DNA of 40,410 bases from Candidatus Gastranaerophilales bacterium (GCA_944323945.1 CALUUL010000013.1:1-40410), one strand, 5' to 3'; shown: positions 16,331 through 25,123, numbered from the stretch's first letter. Numbers and translations: made by a program. The notes: a model not told the origin generated them from the letters alone.

Positions 16331-17438
16331 TACTTGGTAACTCAGTAAATTCCAAATTGAGAGCTTCTGCAACACCTTTATTTGTTAATTTACCGTTAAA
16401 TGTATTAACACCTTTTGCTAATGCTTTATCCTTTTTTAACGCCTCAACTATTCCGTCTGTAGCAACTTCTCTTATATATTTTATACTTTCATTTGTTAAT
16501 GCAATTGTTGATGTTCTTGCAACACTGCCAGGAATATTGGCAACGCTGTAATGTATTATTCCGTATTTTTCATATGTTGGATTATCAAGAGTCGTAATTC
16601 TATCCATTGTTTCAACTATTCCGCCTTGATCAATAGATACATCTACAATTACAGATCCTTTATGCATACTTTTTACCATTTCTTCTGTAATTATACAAGG
16701 TGCTTTATATCCGGGAATTAAAACAGCTCCGATTAATACATCTGTATCTTTTACCAATTCTTTTAAATTTGCTTCTGTAGATACAAATGTTTTTATTTTT
16801 GGACCGAACATATCATCTGCATGTCTTAATTTGTCTATATTTACATCTGTAATACTAACATTTGCCCCCATTCCTATTGCAATTTTTGATGCATTAATAC
16901 CCACATTGCCAGCACCTACAATAAGCACTTTACCAGCTGGTACACCAGCGATGCCACCTAGTAAAATGCCTGCACCGTTATTCCTGTTTTCCAATAAATT
17001 AGCAGCTATTTGTATTGACATTTTTCCTGCTACTTCGCTCATTGGTGTTAACAATGGTAACTTCTTATCTGCTGTTTGAATTGTCTCGTATGCAATACTT
17101 GTGATTTTTTTATTAATAAGTTCTTTTGTAAGTGCTTTTTCTACAGCAAGGTGCAAATAAGCCAATAAAATTTGATTTTTCTTAAGTAACCGATATTCTG
17201 ATGGTTGTGGTTCTTTTACTTTTACAATTATATCCGCTTTGTTGTATATTTCTTCTGCAGAATTCAGTATTATTGCACCTGCACTTTTATATTCTTCATC
17301 AGAATATCCACTTTCTATTCCTGCTGATTTTTGAATATATACTGTATGACCATCATTAAATAAACAATTTACTCCTTGTGGAGCAATTGCAATTCTATCT
17401 TCCCTTACTTTTATCTCTTTTGGTACACCAATATTCAT
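16317..17438 (-). CDS. ald: Alanine dehydrogenase
   Basis: NAD-dependent interconversion of alanine with pyruvate and ammonia. The N terminus MNIGVPKEIKVREDRIAIAP carries the substrate-binding basic residues of the family; VKVKEPQPSEY contains the catalytic lysine and LAYLHLAVE the catalytic histidine. The NAD-binding Rossmann motif is VLIVGAGNVGINASKIAIGMGA near residue 170, and IVDVSIDQGG holds the catalytic aspartate. The 373-residue length is typical. It overlaps pyrF by four bases (ATGA), so the two are cotranscribed. It could supply pyruvate to the oxidoreductase encoded further along. Confidence 0.94.
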   Translation of the reverse strand: MNIGVPKEIKVREDRIAIAPQGVNCLFNDGHTVYIQKSAGIESGYSDEEYKSAGAIILNSAEEIYNKADIIVKVKEPQPSEYRLLKKNQILLAYLHLAVEKALTKELINKKITSIAYETIQTADKKLPLLTPMSEVAGKMSIQIAANLLENRNNGAGILLGGIAGVPAGKVLIVGAGNVGINASKIAIGMGANVSITDVNIDKLRHADDMFGPKIKTFVSTEANLKELVKDTDVLIGAVLIPGYKAPCIITEEMVKSMHKGSVIVDVSIDQGGIVETMDRITTLDNPTYEKYGIIHYSVANIPGSVARTSTIALTNESIKYIREVATDGIVEALKKDKALAKGVNTFNGKLTNKGVAEALNLEFTELPSIIGF

Positions 17439-18196
17439 ATATTGTTCCTTTTTTCTTTGAGTGCTTCTTCTATTTCTGCAATTATTAATTTTGCAGCTGC
17501 TATTGGATCTGCCGCTCGGGTTATTGGTCTTCCAATTATTATATAATCAGCTCCTGCTTTTATTGCATCTGTTGGTGAAACTATTCTTATTTGGTCATTT
17601 ACTATTGCCCATGTTGGTCTTACTGCCGGACATACAACAATAAAGTCTTCTCCTAATTCCTTTTTTATTTGTGCCGCATCTGTATCTGGTGCAACAACTC
17701 CGGATAATCCTGTTTCTTTTGCAATTTCTGAAAGTTTTAGCACATATGATGATATGTTCATATCTATACCAAGTTCATTTGTCAGTGTTTTTTGTCCGAA
17801 ACTTGAAAGAAGTGTAACCGCTAATATAATTGGTGGTTCCATATTATTCTTTTTTGCATAGTTATTACACTCAGTAATTGTGCTTGTTAACATCTTTGAA
17901 CCACCGGTAGAGCTTATATTGAAAAAATCAATTCCTTTCTTCATTAAGTTGATACTTGCTTTAGCTGTTGTATTTGGAATATCTTGAAATTTGCCATCAA
18001 AATATACTTTACCACCGTGTTCTTTTATAACGTTTATTGCATCAAAACCGCAGGAAATAAATAAAGGCAAACCTACTTTGAAAAAACCCACGTATTCTTT
18101 TAATAAATCAACATACTTTACTACATCTTCAATGGTGTCAACATCAAGTGCTAAGATTATTCTATCTTTTGCTTCAATTGGGTTTATACGTTCCAT
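17435..18196 (-). CDS. pyrF: Orotidine 5'-phosphate decarboxylase
   Basis: Last step of de novo UMP synthesis. The 253-residue TIM barrel has LALDVD near residue 16, FKVGLPLF near 40, and the catalytic FDGKFQDIPNT motif (D-x-K-x-x-D) near 68. The C-terminal phosphate-gripping strand IIIGRPITRAADPIAAA is present. It heads the pair pyrF-ald, linked by a four-base overlap. A conserved VVCPAVRPTWAI segment corresponds to the usual GIRP region. Confidence 0.94.
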   Translation of the reverse strand: MERINPIEAKDRIILALDVDTIEDVVKYVDLLKEYVGFFKVGLPLFISCGFDAINVIKEHGGKVYFDGKFQDIPNTTAKASINLMKKGIDFFNISSTGGSKMLTSTITECNNYAKKNNMEPPIILAVTLLSSFGQKTLTNELGIDMNISSYVLKLSEIAKETGLSGVVAPDTDAAQIKKELGEDFIVVCPAVRPTWAIVNDQIRIVSPTDAIKAGADYIIIGRPITRAADPIAAAKLIIAEIEEALKEKRNNI

Positions 18197-18248
18197 ATAT
18201 TTCTCTTAAAAAATGAACAATGTATATATGTTAACACCATTGAATAAA

Positions 18249-18647
18249 CTAATCAAGCATTTTAGCTAATTGCACTTTACTTATCTCAATGAATTCTTCC
18301 ATTGCTAAAGAAGCTTTTTCATATGCTTCGGAATTGCTCATTCCATCAGATAAAAATTGTTCATATAATGTATCAAATAATTCATCACCGCATTCCACGA
18401 TTTCTGGATATTTATCAATTAATGCTATTGTTTCATCTATACTTTTGGTGAAATCAGAACCTTTTGGATTCTTTACTTGTGAACGTCCTAAAACGCCTGT
18501 ATCTGGTATATATTTTGATATATCAGAATTTTTATTCTTTATATCTTGTTCTTTTTCTCTTGAAGATTCAGAATCTATATTTTTTGTATCAATTGTTCTT
18601 TCTGTATTTATTCTATAATTTGTTAAATTATTATTTATTTCAGCCAT
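18249..18647 (-). CDS. Small acidic orphan protein
   Basis: About 132 residues, no family recognised. The first 45 residues are polar and probably disordered; the rest contains a short loop (YIPDTGVLGRSQ) and acidic helices. In-frame ATGs exist at 18671 and 18665, but GGAG lies seven bases before ATG 18647, which I take as the start. No signal peptide or membrane span. Its upstream region carries a sequence element also found upstream of the orphan at 22159-22581, suggesting shared control. Confidence 0.6.
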   Translation of the reverse strand: MAEINNNLTNYRINTERTIDTKNIDSESSREKEQDIKNKNSDISKYIPDTGVLGRSQVKNPKGSDFTKSIDETIALIDKYPEIVECGDELFDTLYEQFLSDGMSNSEAYEKASLAMEEFIEISKVQLAKMLD

Positions 18648-18758
18648 TTTTATCTCCGTGTTCATTCGCAATTTATTTTAAACCCTGTTCTTGAAATTTT
18701 TTGCTAGTTAACTTTAAAATATATATTTTTTTAGGTAATTATTTTTTCTAAAATAGTT

Positions 18759-18809
18759 CGAAAACCTTGTAAATAAAAGAAAGTTTGATGCATAACCCTT
18801 AATTTACAA
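18759..18809. promoter_or_regulatory. Shared upstream element, copy A
   Basis: CGAAAACCTTGTAAATA at 18759-18775 matches CGAAATCCTTGTAAATA at 22676-22692 in 16 of 17 positions. In both places an ATTTAC half-site in inverted orientation follows 20-27 bases later (TTGTAAAT 18767-18774, ATTTACAA 18802-18809). It sits in a divergent intergenic space of about 300 bases between the orphan at 18249-18647 and the exported protein at 18947. A transcription-factor site or a promoter for an alternative sigma factor would fit. Confidence 0.45.
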
Positions 18810-18946
18810 AACTTAATATATTATATACTATATATGTAAATAATATTCAATTTACTTTTATTATTCAAATACTTTTTTTTATTTGTGTCAAATATTATTT
18901 ATTTAGTTGATTGAACAAATTTCTTTTTTAATTGAGAATATATAAT

Positions 18947-20023
18947 ATGAAAAAGATATTTTTGTTAATAATTTTATTTTGTTTTGTTTTATATCCTGTT
19001 TCTGCAAAAGAGGATGAAAAACTAGATGTAAACTCTCAAAGTTTTCTTGATTTAGGGCATTATGTTGAAACTTTAGAGATAAATGACCAAGCTGATGTTA
19101 ATCTGCAAGAAAAAGCTGTTGATGCTGAAAACTTTGAAGATGAGGCAATAATTGATGTAGCAAAAAGATATGAAGAAAATTCTGTTGAATTAAAACTTGA
19201 TGATGTTGATGATCGAGTGTTAGATGATATTAATAGTGAAAGAGTATTTAAGTTAAAAGTAAATGAAACAAAATATAGAATAGAACAAGAAATAAAGTCA
19301 GAAAATATGATTTGGGATAGTTCTAAGTCTTTTTCACAGGCTTTCTTGAATGATTCAAGACATATGGCTCCAATTCCAAGTGTTGTGAATTCTTCAAAGA
19401 TAACTGCAAATGTTGGCAATTCTCTTTCAGCTCAATTAGGTCAAACATTTTTATTTGATGTAAATGGTCCTTCTGTTTTGTTTGTTAGAGCTAATGAATC
19501 AACTTATAATACAGGAACAATAATTTCTTATAAAGGAGATTCTTTAAATTTGTCTGTTGGTTCTTTTTCTTCTTCATATAATCATGAAGCATCAGGTGGT
19601 GCTATTTTGTCTTCAAATTCAATATTTCTACCTAAAAATGCTGGTAGCTTAGTTTTGGGCGGTGCTTATTATTCTAATGAAGCACAAAGAAATAATAAAA
19701 TTACAGGTGGTGGTTTTGTTGAATATACATATAAACGTTTAAAATTAAATGCACAAATAGGACAAAGCAAATTTTCTAATTCAAATGAATATGATACGAG
19801 TTTATATTTTATTCCTGAATTTAAAATTTCAGATTCTTTATATTTGAAAACTAGATTTATAAGAAATGTTTCTCAAAATAATATGCAGGATGAAATAGTT
19901 CTTACATATAAACCTATTAAAAATAAGAATAATTTAGAAATAGAACTATATGCAACTAATCAATATACAAATAATTCTTCTATTAAACAAAGATTAAAAT
20001 TGTCAACAACTTTCAGAATATAA
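18947..20023 (+). CDS. Exported barrel-like orphan protein
   Basis: A 358-residue secreted protein with no recognised family. A Sec signal peptide MKKIFLLIILFCFVLYPVSA is followed by an acidic, charged helical linker (about residues 22-130) and then, from about 145, a Ser/Asn/Tyr-rich region of alternating polar and aromatic strands ending in the basic-aromatic terminus LKLSTTFRI. That C terminus (last residues Phe-Arg-Ile after strand pairs) looks like an outer-membrane beta-barrel. An in-frame TTG at 18932 exists, but ATG 18947 gives the clean signal peptide. Probably an outer-membrane protein of unknown function. Confidence 0.7.
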   Translation: MKKIFLLIILFCFVLYPVSAKEDEKLDVNSQSFLDLGHYVETLEINDQADVNLQEKAVDAENFEDEAIIDVAKRYEENSVELKLDDVDDRVLDDINSERVFKLKVNETKYRIEQEIKSENMIWDSSKSFSQAFLNDSRHMAPIPSVVNSSKITANVGNSLSAQLGQTFLFDVNGPSVLFVRANESTYNTGTIISYKGDSLNLSVGSFSSSYNHEASGGAILSSNSIFLPKNAGSLVLGGAYYSNEAQRNNKITGGGFVEYTYKRLKLNAQIGQSKFSNSNEYDTSLYFIPEFKISDSLYLKTRFIRNVSQNNMQDEIVLTYKPIKNKNNLEIELYATNQYTNNSSIKQRLKLSTTFRI

Positions 20024-20042
20024 TTCTTATATTTTGCATAAA

Positions 20043-20082
20043 AAAAGACTCTTATATGAAAATAAGAGTCTTTTAGTATTTT
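20043..20082. terminator. Bidirectional intrinsic terminator
   Basis: A 13-base-pair perfect stem AAAAGACTCTTAT (20043-20055) / ATAAGAGTCTTTT (20062-20074) with a six-base loop lies between the convergent genes at 18947-20023 and tpiA. A/T runs flank it on both sides, so it can stop transcription in either direction. Confidence 0.9.
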
Positions 20083-20090
20083 TAATAGGA

Positions 20091-20867
20091 TTACATAGCT
20101 CCTTTAACAATCTGCGCAAAACTATCTGCAGTTAAACTTGCACCACCAACTAAAGCCCCATCAATATCTGATTGAGCCATCTGTTCTTTGATTGTTGCTG
20201 GTTTAACACTTCCGCCATATAAAATTCTTATAGCATCTGCTGTGTTTACATCATATAAACCTTTTACAACATTTCTAATCATAGCTATAACTCTGTTTGC
20301 TTCTGTTGAATCACAAGTTTTTCCTGTTCCTATAGCCCATATAGGTTCATATGCAATAATAGATTTTGCAACTTCTTCTGCAGTTAAATCTCTTAAAGCT
20401 TTTGTGATTTGAGATGCAATATGGTAGTCTGTAACACCTGCTTCTCTTTGCTCTAAAGATTCACCGCAACATATAATTGGAATTAAACCGTTAGCTAATA
20501 TTGCTTTTGCTTTTTTATTTACCATTTCATCAGTTTCACCAAAGTACTCTCTTCTTTCAGAGTGACCAATGATGATGTATTCACATCCTGCATCCTTTAG
20601 CATTTCTACAGAACATTCTCCTGTGAATGCACCTTTTGTTTCAAAATAACAATTTTGAGCTGCCAATTTAACTTTTCCACATCCACAATCTGTTAATGCT
20701 TTATTTGCTGCATATAATGATGTGAATGTAGGAGCTATAATAACTTCTGGAAGTGCTGCTTTATCTTCTGCTTTTAATTCTTGCATTATTCCATTTGTTA
20801 AATCGGTTGCTTCCTTTTGTAAATTGTGCATTTTCCAATTGCCAGCAATTACAGGTCTTCTTGCCAT
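20091..20867 (-). CDS. tpiA: Triosephosphate isomerase
   Basis: Glycolytic interconversion of dihydroxyacetone phosphate and glyceraldehyde 3-phosphate. All catalytic signatures are present: AGNWKMH (Lys near 12), IIGHSERREYFGETD (His), AYEPIWAIGTGKT (Glu and the mobile loop), and LYGGSVKP near the C terminus. The 258-residue length is normal. GAAGG lies about seven bases before the ATG. It follows the radical SAM gene on the same strand by about 65 bases. Confidence 0.97.
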   Translation of the reverse strand: MARRPVIAGNWKMHNLQKEATDLTNGIMQELKAEDKAALPEVIIAPTFTSLYAANKALTDCGCGKVKLAAQNCYFETKGAFTGECSVEMLKDAGCEYIIIGHSERREYFGETDEMVNKKAKAILANGLIPIICCGESLEQREAGVTDYHIASQITKALRDLTAEEVAKSIIAYEPIWAIGTGKTCDSTEANRVIAMIRNVVKGLYDVNTADAIRILYGGSVKPATIKEQMAQSDIDGALVGGASLTADSFAQIVKGAM

Positions 20868-20932
20868 AATTCTACCTTCTTTCCTTTGTAACTAACATGT
20901 AGATATTAGTTAAAACAAATTTTTTTATCAAG

Positions 20933-21916
20933 TTATATACTGTAACCTTGGTCTAAAATGTGTTGCGTGTATGGAAATATTTCATATCTTATATTATTTT
21001 CTTCACAATATTTTTTTGCGAAGTCAAATAATTCATAATAATGCTTTGGTATCTCAAATTTAATTCCTTTTGAAAGTATTGTGTTATTGTAATCGATTTC
21101 CATGTGAATTGGTTGTATATTTCCTATTTCTTTTGCAATATTTAAGAATTTTTCTAACTCTTCTTTATTGTCATTTAAATCTTTAATTATTATATATTTC
21201 AATGAAATTTGTGCTTTAGAATTTTGTTTTAGTCTTTTTATATTTTCTATAACTTGATCAAATGCATCTACGTTTTTAATTTTTTTGAATGTTTCTTTTG
21301 TTCCTGCGTCTAATGATATACAGATATATAAGTTTGAATTATTTCCAATTTCTTCAAGTATTGGAATATACTTAATTGCATTCATTAAAATAATAAAATT
21401 TTTGCAATTATGGTCTTTGAACTCTTGTATAAGTTGTTCAAATTCTTTGAGTTCAGATATATTACCACCTTGAAATTCAACTTTTAGATTTTCTGTGTCA
21501 ATCATATCTGTTTCGTATAGTTGTTTTATAATTGGTAACAATTCGTAATTTTGTTTTTGTGAGGGGTATATTATTTTTTGTGAACAGTATACACAAACAC
21601 AATTACATTGTTTATAATGGTCAACTATTATATGTGAAATTTTTGATCTTTTTGGTTTATTAAATATTTCCTTTATTCTTTCTTTTAAATTCTTTTTTTT
21701 ATATTCAATGCAGCCATTACATTCTTTGGGAATTTGTCCTTTTTTTAAAAATTCTATATATCTGTTTTTTGCTTTTATAATATCTTCTTTATTAAATTTA
21801 GAAAAATCGCTTATTTTAATTCCTGCACCTTCTGCACAACTACAACAAAATTTTACTCCATCAGGTAAAAAATGTAATGATTTTTCAAGTTTTTCGCAAT
21901 AATATGATTCGAACAT
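20933..21916 (-). CDS. Radical SAM protein with N-terminal cysteine domain
   Basis: A 327-residue radical SAM enzyme; the cluster motif is Cys104, Cys108 and Cys111 (QCNCVCVYC), followed by a QGGNISEL strand and CISLDAG. Unusually, the extra cysteines lie before the barrel: Cys7, Cys24, Cys25, Cys27 and the pair Cys66/Cys69 (ECNGC), spaced like a SPASM/twitch auxiliary-cluster domain moved to the N terminus. The C terminus has no cysteine cluster (only one Cys near residue 309). Such layouts occur in uncharacterised radical SAM proteins often near envelope genes. The neighbours here are tpiA and a small orphan; substrate unknown. Confidence 0.85.
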   Translation of the reverse strand: MFESYYCEKLEKSLHFLPDGVKFCCSCAEGAGIKISDFSKFNKEDIIKAKNRYIEFLKKGQIPKECNGCIEYKKKNLKERIKEIFNKPKRSKISHIIVDHYKQCNCVCVYCSQKIIYPSQKQNYELLPIIKQLYETDMIDTENLKVEFQGGNISELKEFEQLIQEFKDHNCKNFIILMNAIKYIPILEEIGNNSNLYICISLDAGTKETFKKIKNVDAFDQVIENIKRLKQNSKAQISLKYIIIKDLNDNKEELEKFLNIAKEIGNIQPIHMEIDYNNTILSKGIKFEIPKHYYELFDFAKKYCEENNIRYEIFPYTQHILDQGYSI

Positions 21917-22117
21917 TGATATTTCCTCTCTTTCTTTAATTAGAATAATATCAATTAAAAGAAGAATAATAAATTTATTAAATTTTTGTAAGAAATCTAC
22001 AAGAAAAAATGAAATTTGTTAAGTTTGTATTCTCAAGTGGAATAAGATAACTATGAAAATTCTCTTACTATTACGATTGTATTTTTGAAAAAATAAGAAA
22101 TATGTAAATTTTATTTA

Positions 22118-22147
22118 TAAAAAAGATAACCGATATTAGTTATCTTC
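22118..22147 (-). terminator. Intrinsic terminator of the orphan gene at 22159-22581
   Basis: On the minus strand AAGATAAC (22147-22140) and GTTATCTT (22131-22124) pair around an eight-base loop and run into TTTTTT. It lies 12 bases beyond the stop codon. Confidence 0.75.
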
Positions 22148-22158
22148 TTGATTGCTTA

Positions 22159-22581
22159 TTATAAATGAAGTTCTTTTAGCATCATTTGGTATTCTTTTGT
22201 TGTTCTGCTAAAGCCAGCTCCCGGGAATACTTCTTCGTATGTTTGTAATGATTCCAGCGGATCTTCTTCTTTATCTAAATCAATTCCTAATAAATTTGCA
22301 ATCCAGTCAGTTGCTTTTGCTACTATTCCATGTTCTGTACTTGGTTCTTTGAATTTTTTTGTGGTTTTTGTTTTATTGTCTTCATTTAATAATTTTGCAT
22401 TTTGCAAAAAAATTGAGGCATATTCATCGCAATTATTACCTAGATTAAAAGTAGACATTGTACTTTTATATAATTCCAAGCTTCTGTTATATTCCTGTTG
22501 TGTCTGGATTTCTTTTGCTTGAATATTCGTTTCGGCATTAAATTGTTCTATATTTTGTTTGCCTGATAAATTTACGCTCAT
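22159..22581 (-). CDS. Small orphan protein
   Basis: A 140-residue protein without recognised family or signal peptide. The first half is a Gln/Glu/Asn-rich helix; a basic stretch (KTKTTKKFKEP) follows near residue 75; the second half contains ATDWIANLLGIDLD and a conserved-looking GAGFSRTTKEYQMML end. It has its own terminator downstream and, about 100 bases upstream, the element shared with 18759-18809. It is thus a single-gene unit, perhaps controlled together with the orphan at 18249-18647. Confidence 0.65.
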   Translation of the reverse strand: MSVNLSGKQNIEQFNAETNIQAKEIQTQQEYNRSLELYKSTMSTFNLGNNCDEYASIFLQNAKLLNEDNKTKTTKKFKEPSTEHGIVAKATDWIANLLGIDLDKEEDPLESLQTYEEVFPGAGFSRTTKEYQMMLKELHL

Positions 22582-22675
22582 ATAGAATATCCTTATTTTT
22601 CTCTCTATATCTAAATAAAGGAATATCGATATATAAAAATGCTATATTTGATATATAAATCTTTTCAAAAATCTG

Positions 22676-22717
22676 CGAAATCCTTGTAAATACTGAATAA
22701 ATCGTTGTGCAATTTAC
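22676..22717. promoter_or_regulatory. Shared upstream element, copy B
   Basis: CGAAATCCTTGTAAATA (22676-22692) followed by ATTTAC (22712-22717), matching copy A at 18759-18809. On the minus strand both copies also continue similarly: TTTCG, then a T-run and GAAAA. It lies between the orphan at 22159-22581 and the small gene at 22844. Confidence 0.45.
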
Positions 22718-22843
22718 TTAACAAAAGTTAACAAGTGTAATTGTTGATATTAAATTTTAAAAAATGTAACGAACAGACTAGTCAAAATTTTAAATTGGAG
22801 TTAGAATGTTACAACAATCCATGGTAGGAAAGGGAAGTTAATA

Positions 22844-22972
22844 ATGAATAAAGGTTCACTTTTTTGTTTCGTAGCTGGTTTAGTAGACTTTCTTTCTAAT
22901 TGGTTATTCTTTGATGAAAAAAGAATGGGTTGGTGTCCCGTTAAGGTTGACAATCGTTTTGACAGATATTAA
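22844..22972 (+). CDS. 42-codon small gene upstream of trpBA
   Basis: ATG 22844 is preceded by GGAAAGGGAAG with good spacing and reads 42 codons to TAA. The product starts MNKGSLFCFVAGLVDF..., with a hydrophobic helix over residues 5-23, two tryptophans (20 and 30), two cysteines (8 and 31), and a basic/aromatic tail ending FDRY. It may be a small membrane peptide. Its position ahead of trpB-trpA, with two Trp codons and hairpins after it, raises the possibility of a leader peptide, although the Trp codons are not adjacent and it is long for one. Confidence 0.6.
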   Translation: MNKGSLFCFVAGLVDFLSNWLFFDEKRMGWCPVKVDNRFDRY

Positions 22973-23010
22973 TCTCGTCTTTTGATTTCGATTTGTCGAC
23001 AGAGTTTGTT

Positions 23011-23038
23011 GTTTTTTGCTTTTAGCGAAAAACAGTTT
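23011..23038 (+). terminator. Weak terminator or attenuator hairpin before trpB
   Basis: GTTTTTTGC (23011-23019) pairs with GCGAAAAAC (23025-23033) around TTTTA, followed by a short AGTTTT. It lies 38 bases after the small gene's stop. The T-run is short, so efficiency is uncertain. Confidence 0.4.
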
Positions 23039-23043
23039 TGTTG

Positions 23044-23079
23044 TGCTATATATAAAATAGTAGTAATACTTGTATAGCA
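23044..23079. repeat. Inverted repeat in the trpBA leader
   Basis: TGCTATA (23044-23050) and TATAGCA (23073-23079) are exact inverted copies, 38 bases before the trpB start. Could be an operator or an RNA stem that competes with the hairpin at 23011. Confidence 0.4.
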
Positions 23080-23116
23080 TATATAAGAGTTTTATTAATT
23101 GTATAAGGAAATAAAA

Positions 23117-24301
23117 ATGACAGAAACCAGATTTGGAAAATTCGGTGGACAGTATGTTCCTGAAGTTTTAATGCCGGAAATAAAAAGAATAGAAGAAGCA
23201 TATGAATTTTATAAAAATGATAAGAAGTTTAATGATGAATTAAATTCCTTGCTTGCAAATTATGCAGGACGTCCTTCTTTATTGTATTTCGCTAAGAATA
23301 TGACTGAGGATTTGAATGGTGCAAAAATATATTTAAAAAGAGAGGATTTAAATCATACAGGTTCACATAAAATTAATAACGTATTAGGACAAGCTTTGCT
23401 TGCAAAATATATGGGTAAAAAGCGTGTTATAGCTGAAACTGGTGCAGGACAGCATGGTGTTGCAACAGCAACAGCGGCAGCTCTATTAGGTTTAGAATGC
23501 GAAATTTATATGGGGCTTGAAGATACTATTCGACAATCCTTAAATGTTTATAGAATGGAATTATTAGGGGCAAAAGTACATGCTGTTACATTTGGAACTC
23601 AGACATTAAAAGATGCGGTCAATGAGGCAATGAAAGAATGGTCAAAACGCAGTGATGATACTATGTATCTTCTTGGTTCTGTTATGGGACCGCATCCATA
23701 TCCTACTATTGTAAGAGATTTTCAAAGTGTAATAAGTAAGGAAGCACGTGAACAAATAATTCAATATGAAGGTAAACTTCCAAATGTTGTTATGGCTTGT
23801 GTAGGTGGTGGAAGTAATGCTATGGGGATGTTCTATAATTTTATAAACGATAAAGGGGTAAAACTTATCGGTTGTGAAGCTGCAGGATTGGGTATTGATA
23901 CAGATAAACACGCTGCAACTATGACAAAAGGAAGTATAGGTATATTTCATGGTATGAAGTCGATATTTTGTCAGGATAATCATGGGCAAATAGCTCCTGT
24001 TTATTCAATATCTGCAGGACTTGATTATCCTGGAATTGGACCTGAACATGCTTATTTAAAAGAAACAGGCAGAGCTGAATATGTTCCTGTTACTGATGAA
24101 GAAGCAGTTGAAGCGTTTGAATATTTATCAAAAGTTGAGGGAATAATTCCTGCAATAGAAAGTTCTCATGCTGTTGCATATGCAAAGAAGCTTGCTCCAA
24201 CAATGAAAAAAGATGAGATAATAATAGTTTGTCTATCAGGCCGTGGTGATAAAGATGTTGCTGCTATTGCAAAATATAGAGGAAGGATTATAAATGAATA
24301 A
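23117..24301 (+). CDS. trpB: Tryptophan synthase beta subunit
   Basis: PLP enzyme joining indole and serine to make tryptophan. ATG 23117 has AAGGAA six bases upstream and gives the usual opening [16 protein letters not shown]; an in-frame TTG at 23099 is less likely. The PLP lysine lies in HTGSHKINN, the catalytic glutamate region in ETGAGQHG, and the phosphate loop in GGGSNAMG. About 394 residues, normal for TrpB1. It overlaps trpA by eight bases. No other trp genes are present in the window, so the rest of the pathway must be elsewhere or absent. Confidence 0.97.
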   Translation: MTETRFGKFGGQYVPEVLMPEIKRIEEAYEFYKNDKKFNDELNSLLANYAGRPSLLYFAKNMTEDLNGAKIYLKREDLNHTGSHKINNVLGQALLAKYMGKKRVIAETGAGQHGVATATAAALLGLECEIYMGLEDTIRQSLNVYRMELLGAKVHAVTFGTQTLKDAVNEAMKEWSKRSDDTMYLLGSVMGPHPYPTIVRDFQSVISKEAREQIIQYEGKLPNVVMACVGGGSNAMGMFYNFINDKGVKLIGCEAAGLGIDTDKHAATMTKGSIGIFHGMKSIFCQDNHGQIAPVYSISAGLDYPGIGPEHAYLKETGRAEYVPVTDEEAVEAFEYLSKVEGIIPAIESSHAVAYAKKLAPTMKKDEIIIVCLSGRGDKDVAAIAKYRGRIINE

Positions 24302-25067
24302 CATAAAAAAAGCATTTGAAAATAAAGCCTTAATAGGTTTTTTAATGGCTGGTGACCCAGATTTAAATACAACAAAAGAAGTTATTGTTTCTATGGCAAA
24401 AGCAGGTTGCGATATGGTAGAACTTGGAGTTCCTTTTTCTGACCCTATTGCAGAAAGTAGTGTTGTACAAAGTGCAAATTTACGTGCATTAAAATCGGAA
24501 ACATATCTTAAAGGCATTTTTGATATGATAAAAGAAGTTCGAAATACAACTCAAATTTCGATTATTCTTCATACATATATAAATCCTGTTTTTAATTACG
24601 GATATGAAGAATTCTTTATGAAATGTTCTGAGGTTAATGTTAGTGGTATTGTTGTTCCGGATTTACCATATGAAGAAAAGTCAGAAATAAAAGAATATGC
24701 AGACAAATATGGTGTTGATATTATTTCTTTTGTAGTTCCAGAAAATATTGATAGAGTAAAAATGATAGCAAAAGAAGCTACAGGCTTTATATATTTTGTT
24801 CCGTCAATAGGTTCTACTTCTTCTATGGACGGTCATTTTAAAGAAATAACAAATATAATTGATATTTTGAAAGAAAATACAAATATACCTATTGCATTAG
24901 GTTTTGGTATAAATACAACTCAACAGGCTGAATTTTTCTCTGAAATAGCAGATGGTATTATTGTTGGTAATGCTATTGTTAAAATAGTTGAAAAGTATGG
25001 AAAGGATTCACCTTCTCAAGTTTTTGATTATGTTAAAACAATGAAATCAGCTATGAAAATTAAGTAG
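24294..25067 (+). CDS. trpA: Tryptophan synthase alpha subunit (divergent active site)
   Basis: Cleaves indole-3-glycerol phosphate to indole, which is channelled to TrpB. The 257-residue TIM barrel keeps ELGVPFSDP (general-base Glu43, E. coli Glu49) and VPDLP. The following conserved ADGP/AEGP motif is AESS here, so the E. coli Asp60 position is Glu54 with Gly-Pro replaced by Ser-Ser. The phosphate-binding segments also differ: usual GVTG reads GSTS, and the usual VGSAIV reads VGNAIV. It overlaps trpB (start inside its last codons) and should form the complex; whether it is fully active is open. Confidence 0.9.
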   Translation: MNNIKKAFENKALIGFLMAGDPDLNTTKEVIVSMAKAGCDMVELGVPFSDPIAESSVVQSANLRALKSETYLKGIFDMIKEVRNTTQISIILHTYINPVFNYGYEEFFMKCSEVNVSGIVVPDLPYEEKSEIKEYADKYGVDIISFVVPENIDRVKMIAKEATGFIYFVPSIGSTSSMDGHFKEITNIIDILKENTNIPIALGFGINTTQQAEFFSEIADGIIVGNAIVKIVEKYGKDSPSQVFDYVKTMKSAMKIK

Positions 25068-25123
25068 TAATTCTTTTTATCAAAGACAAATCAACTACTT
25101 TAAAATTGATAATAATTTTTAAA

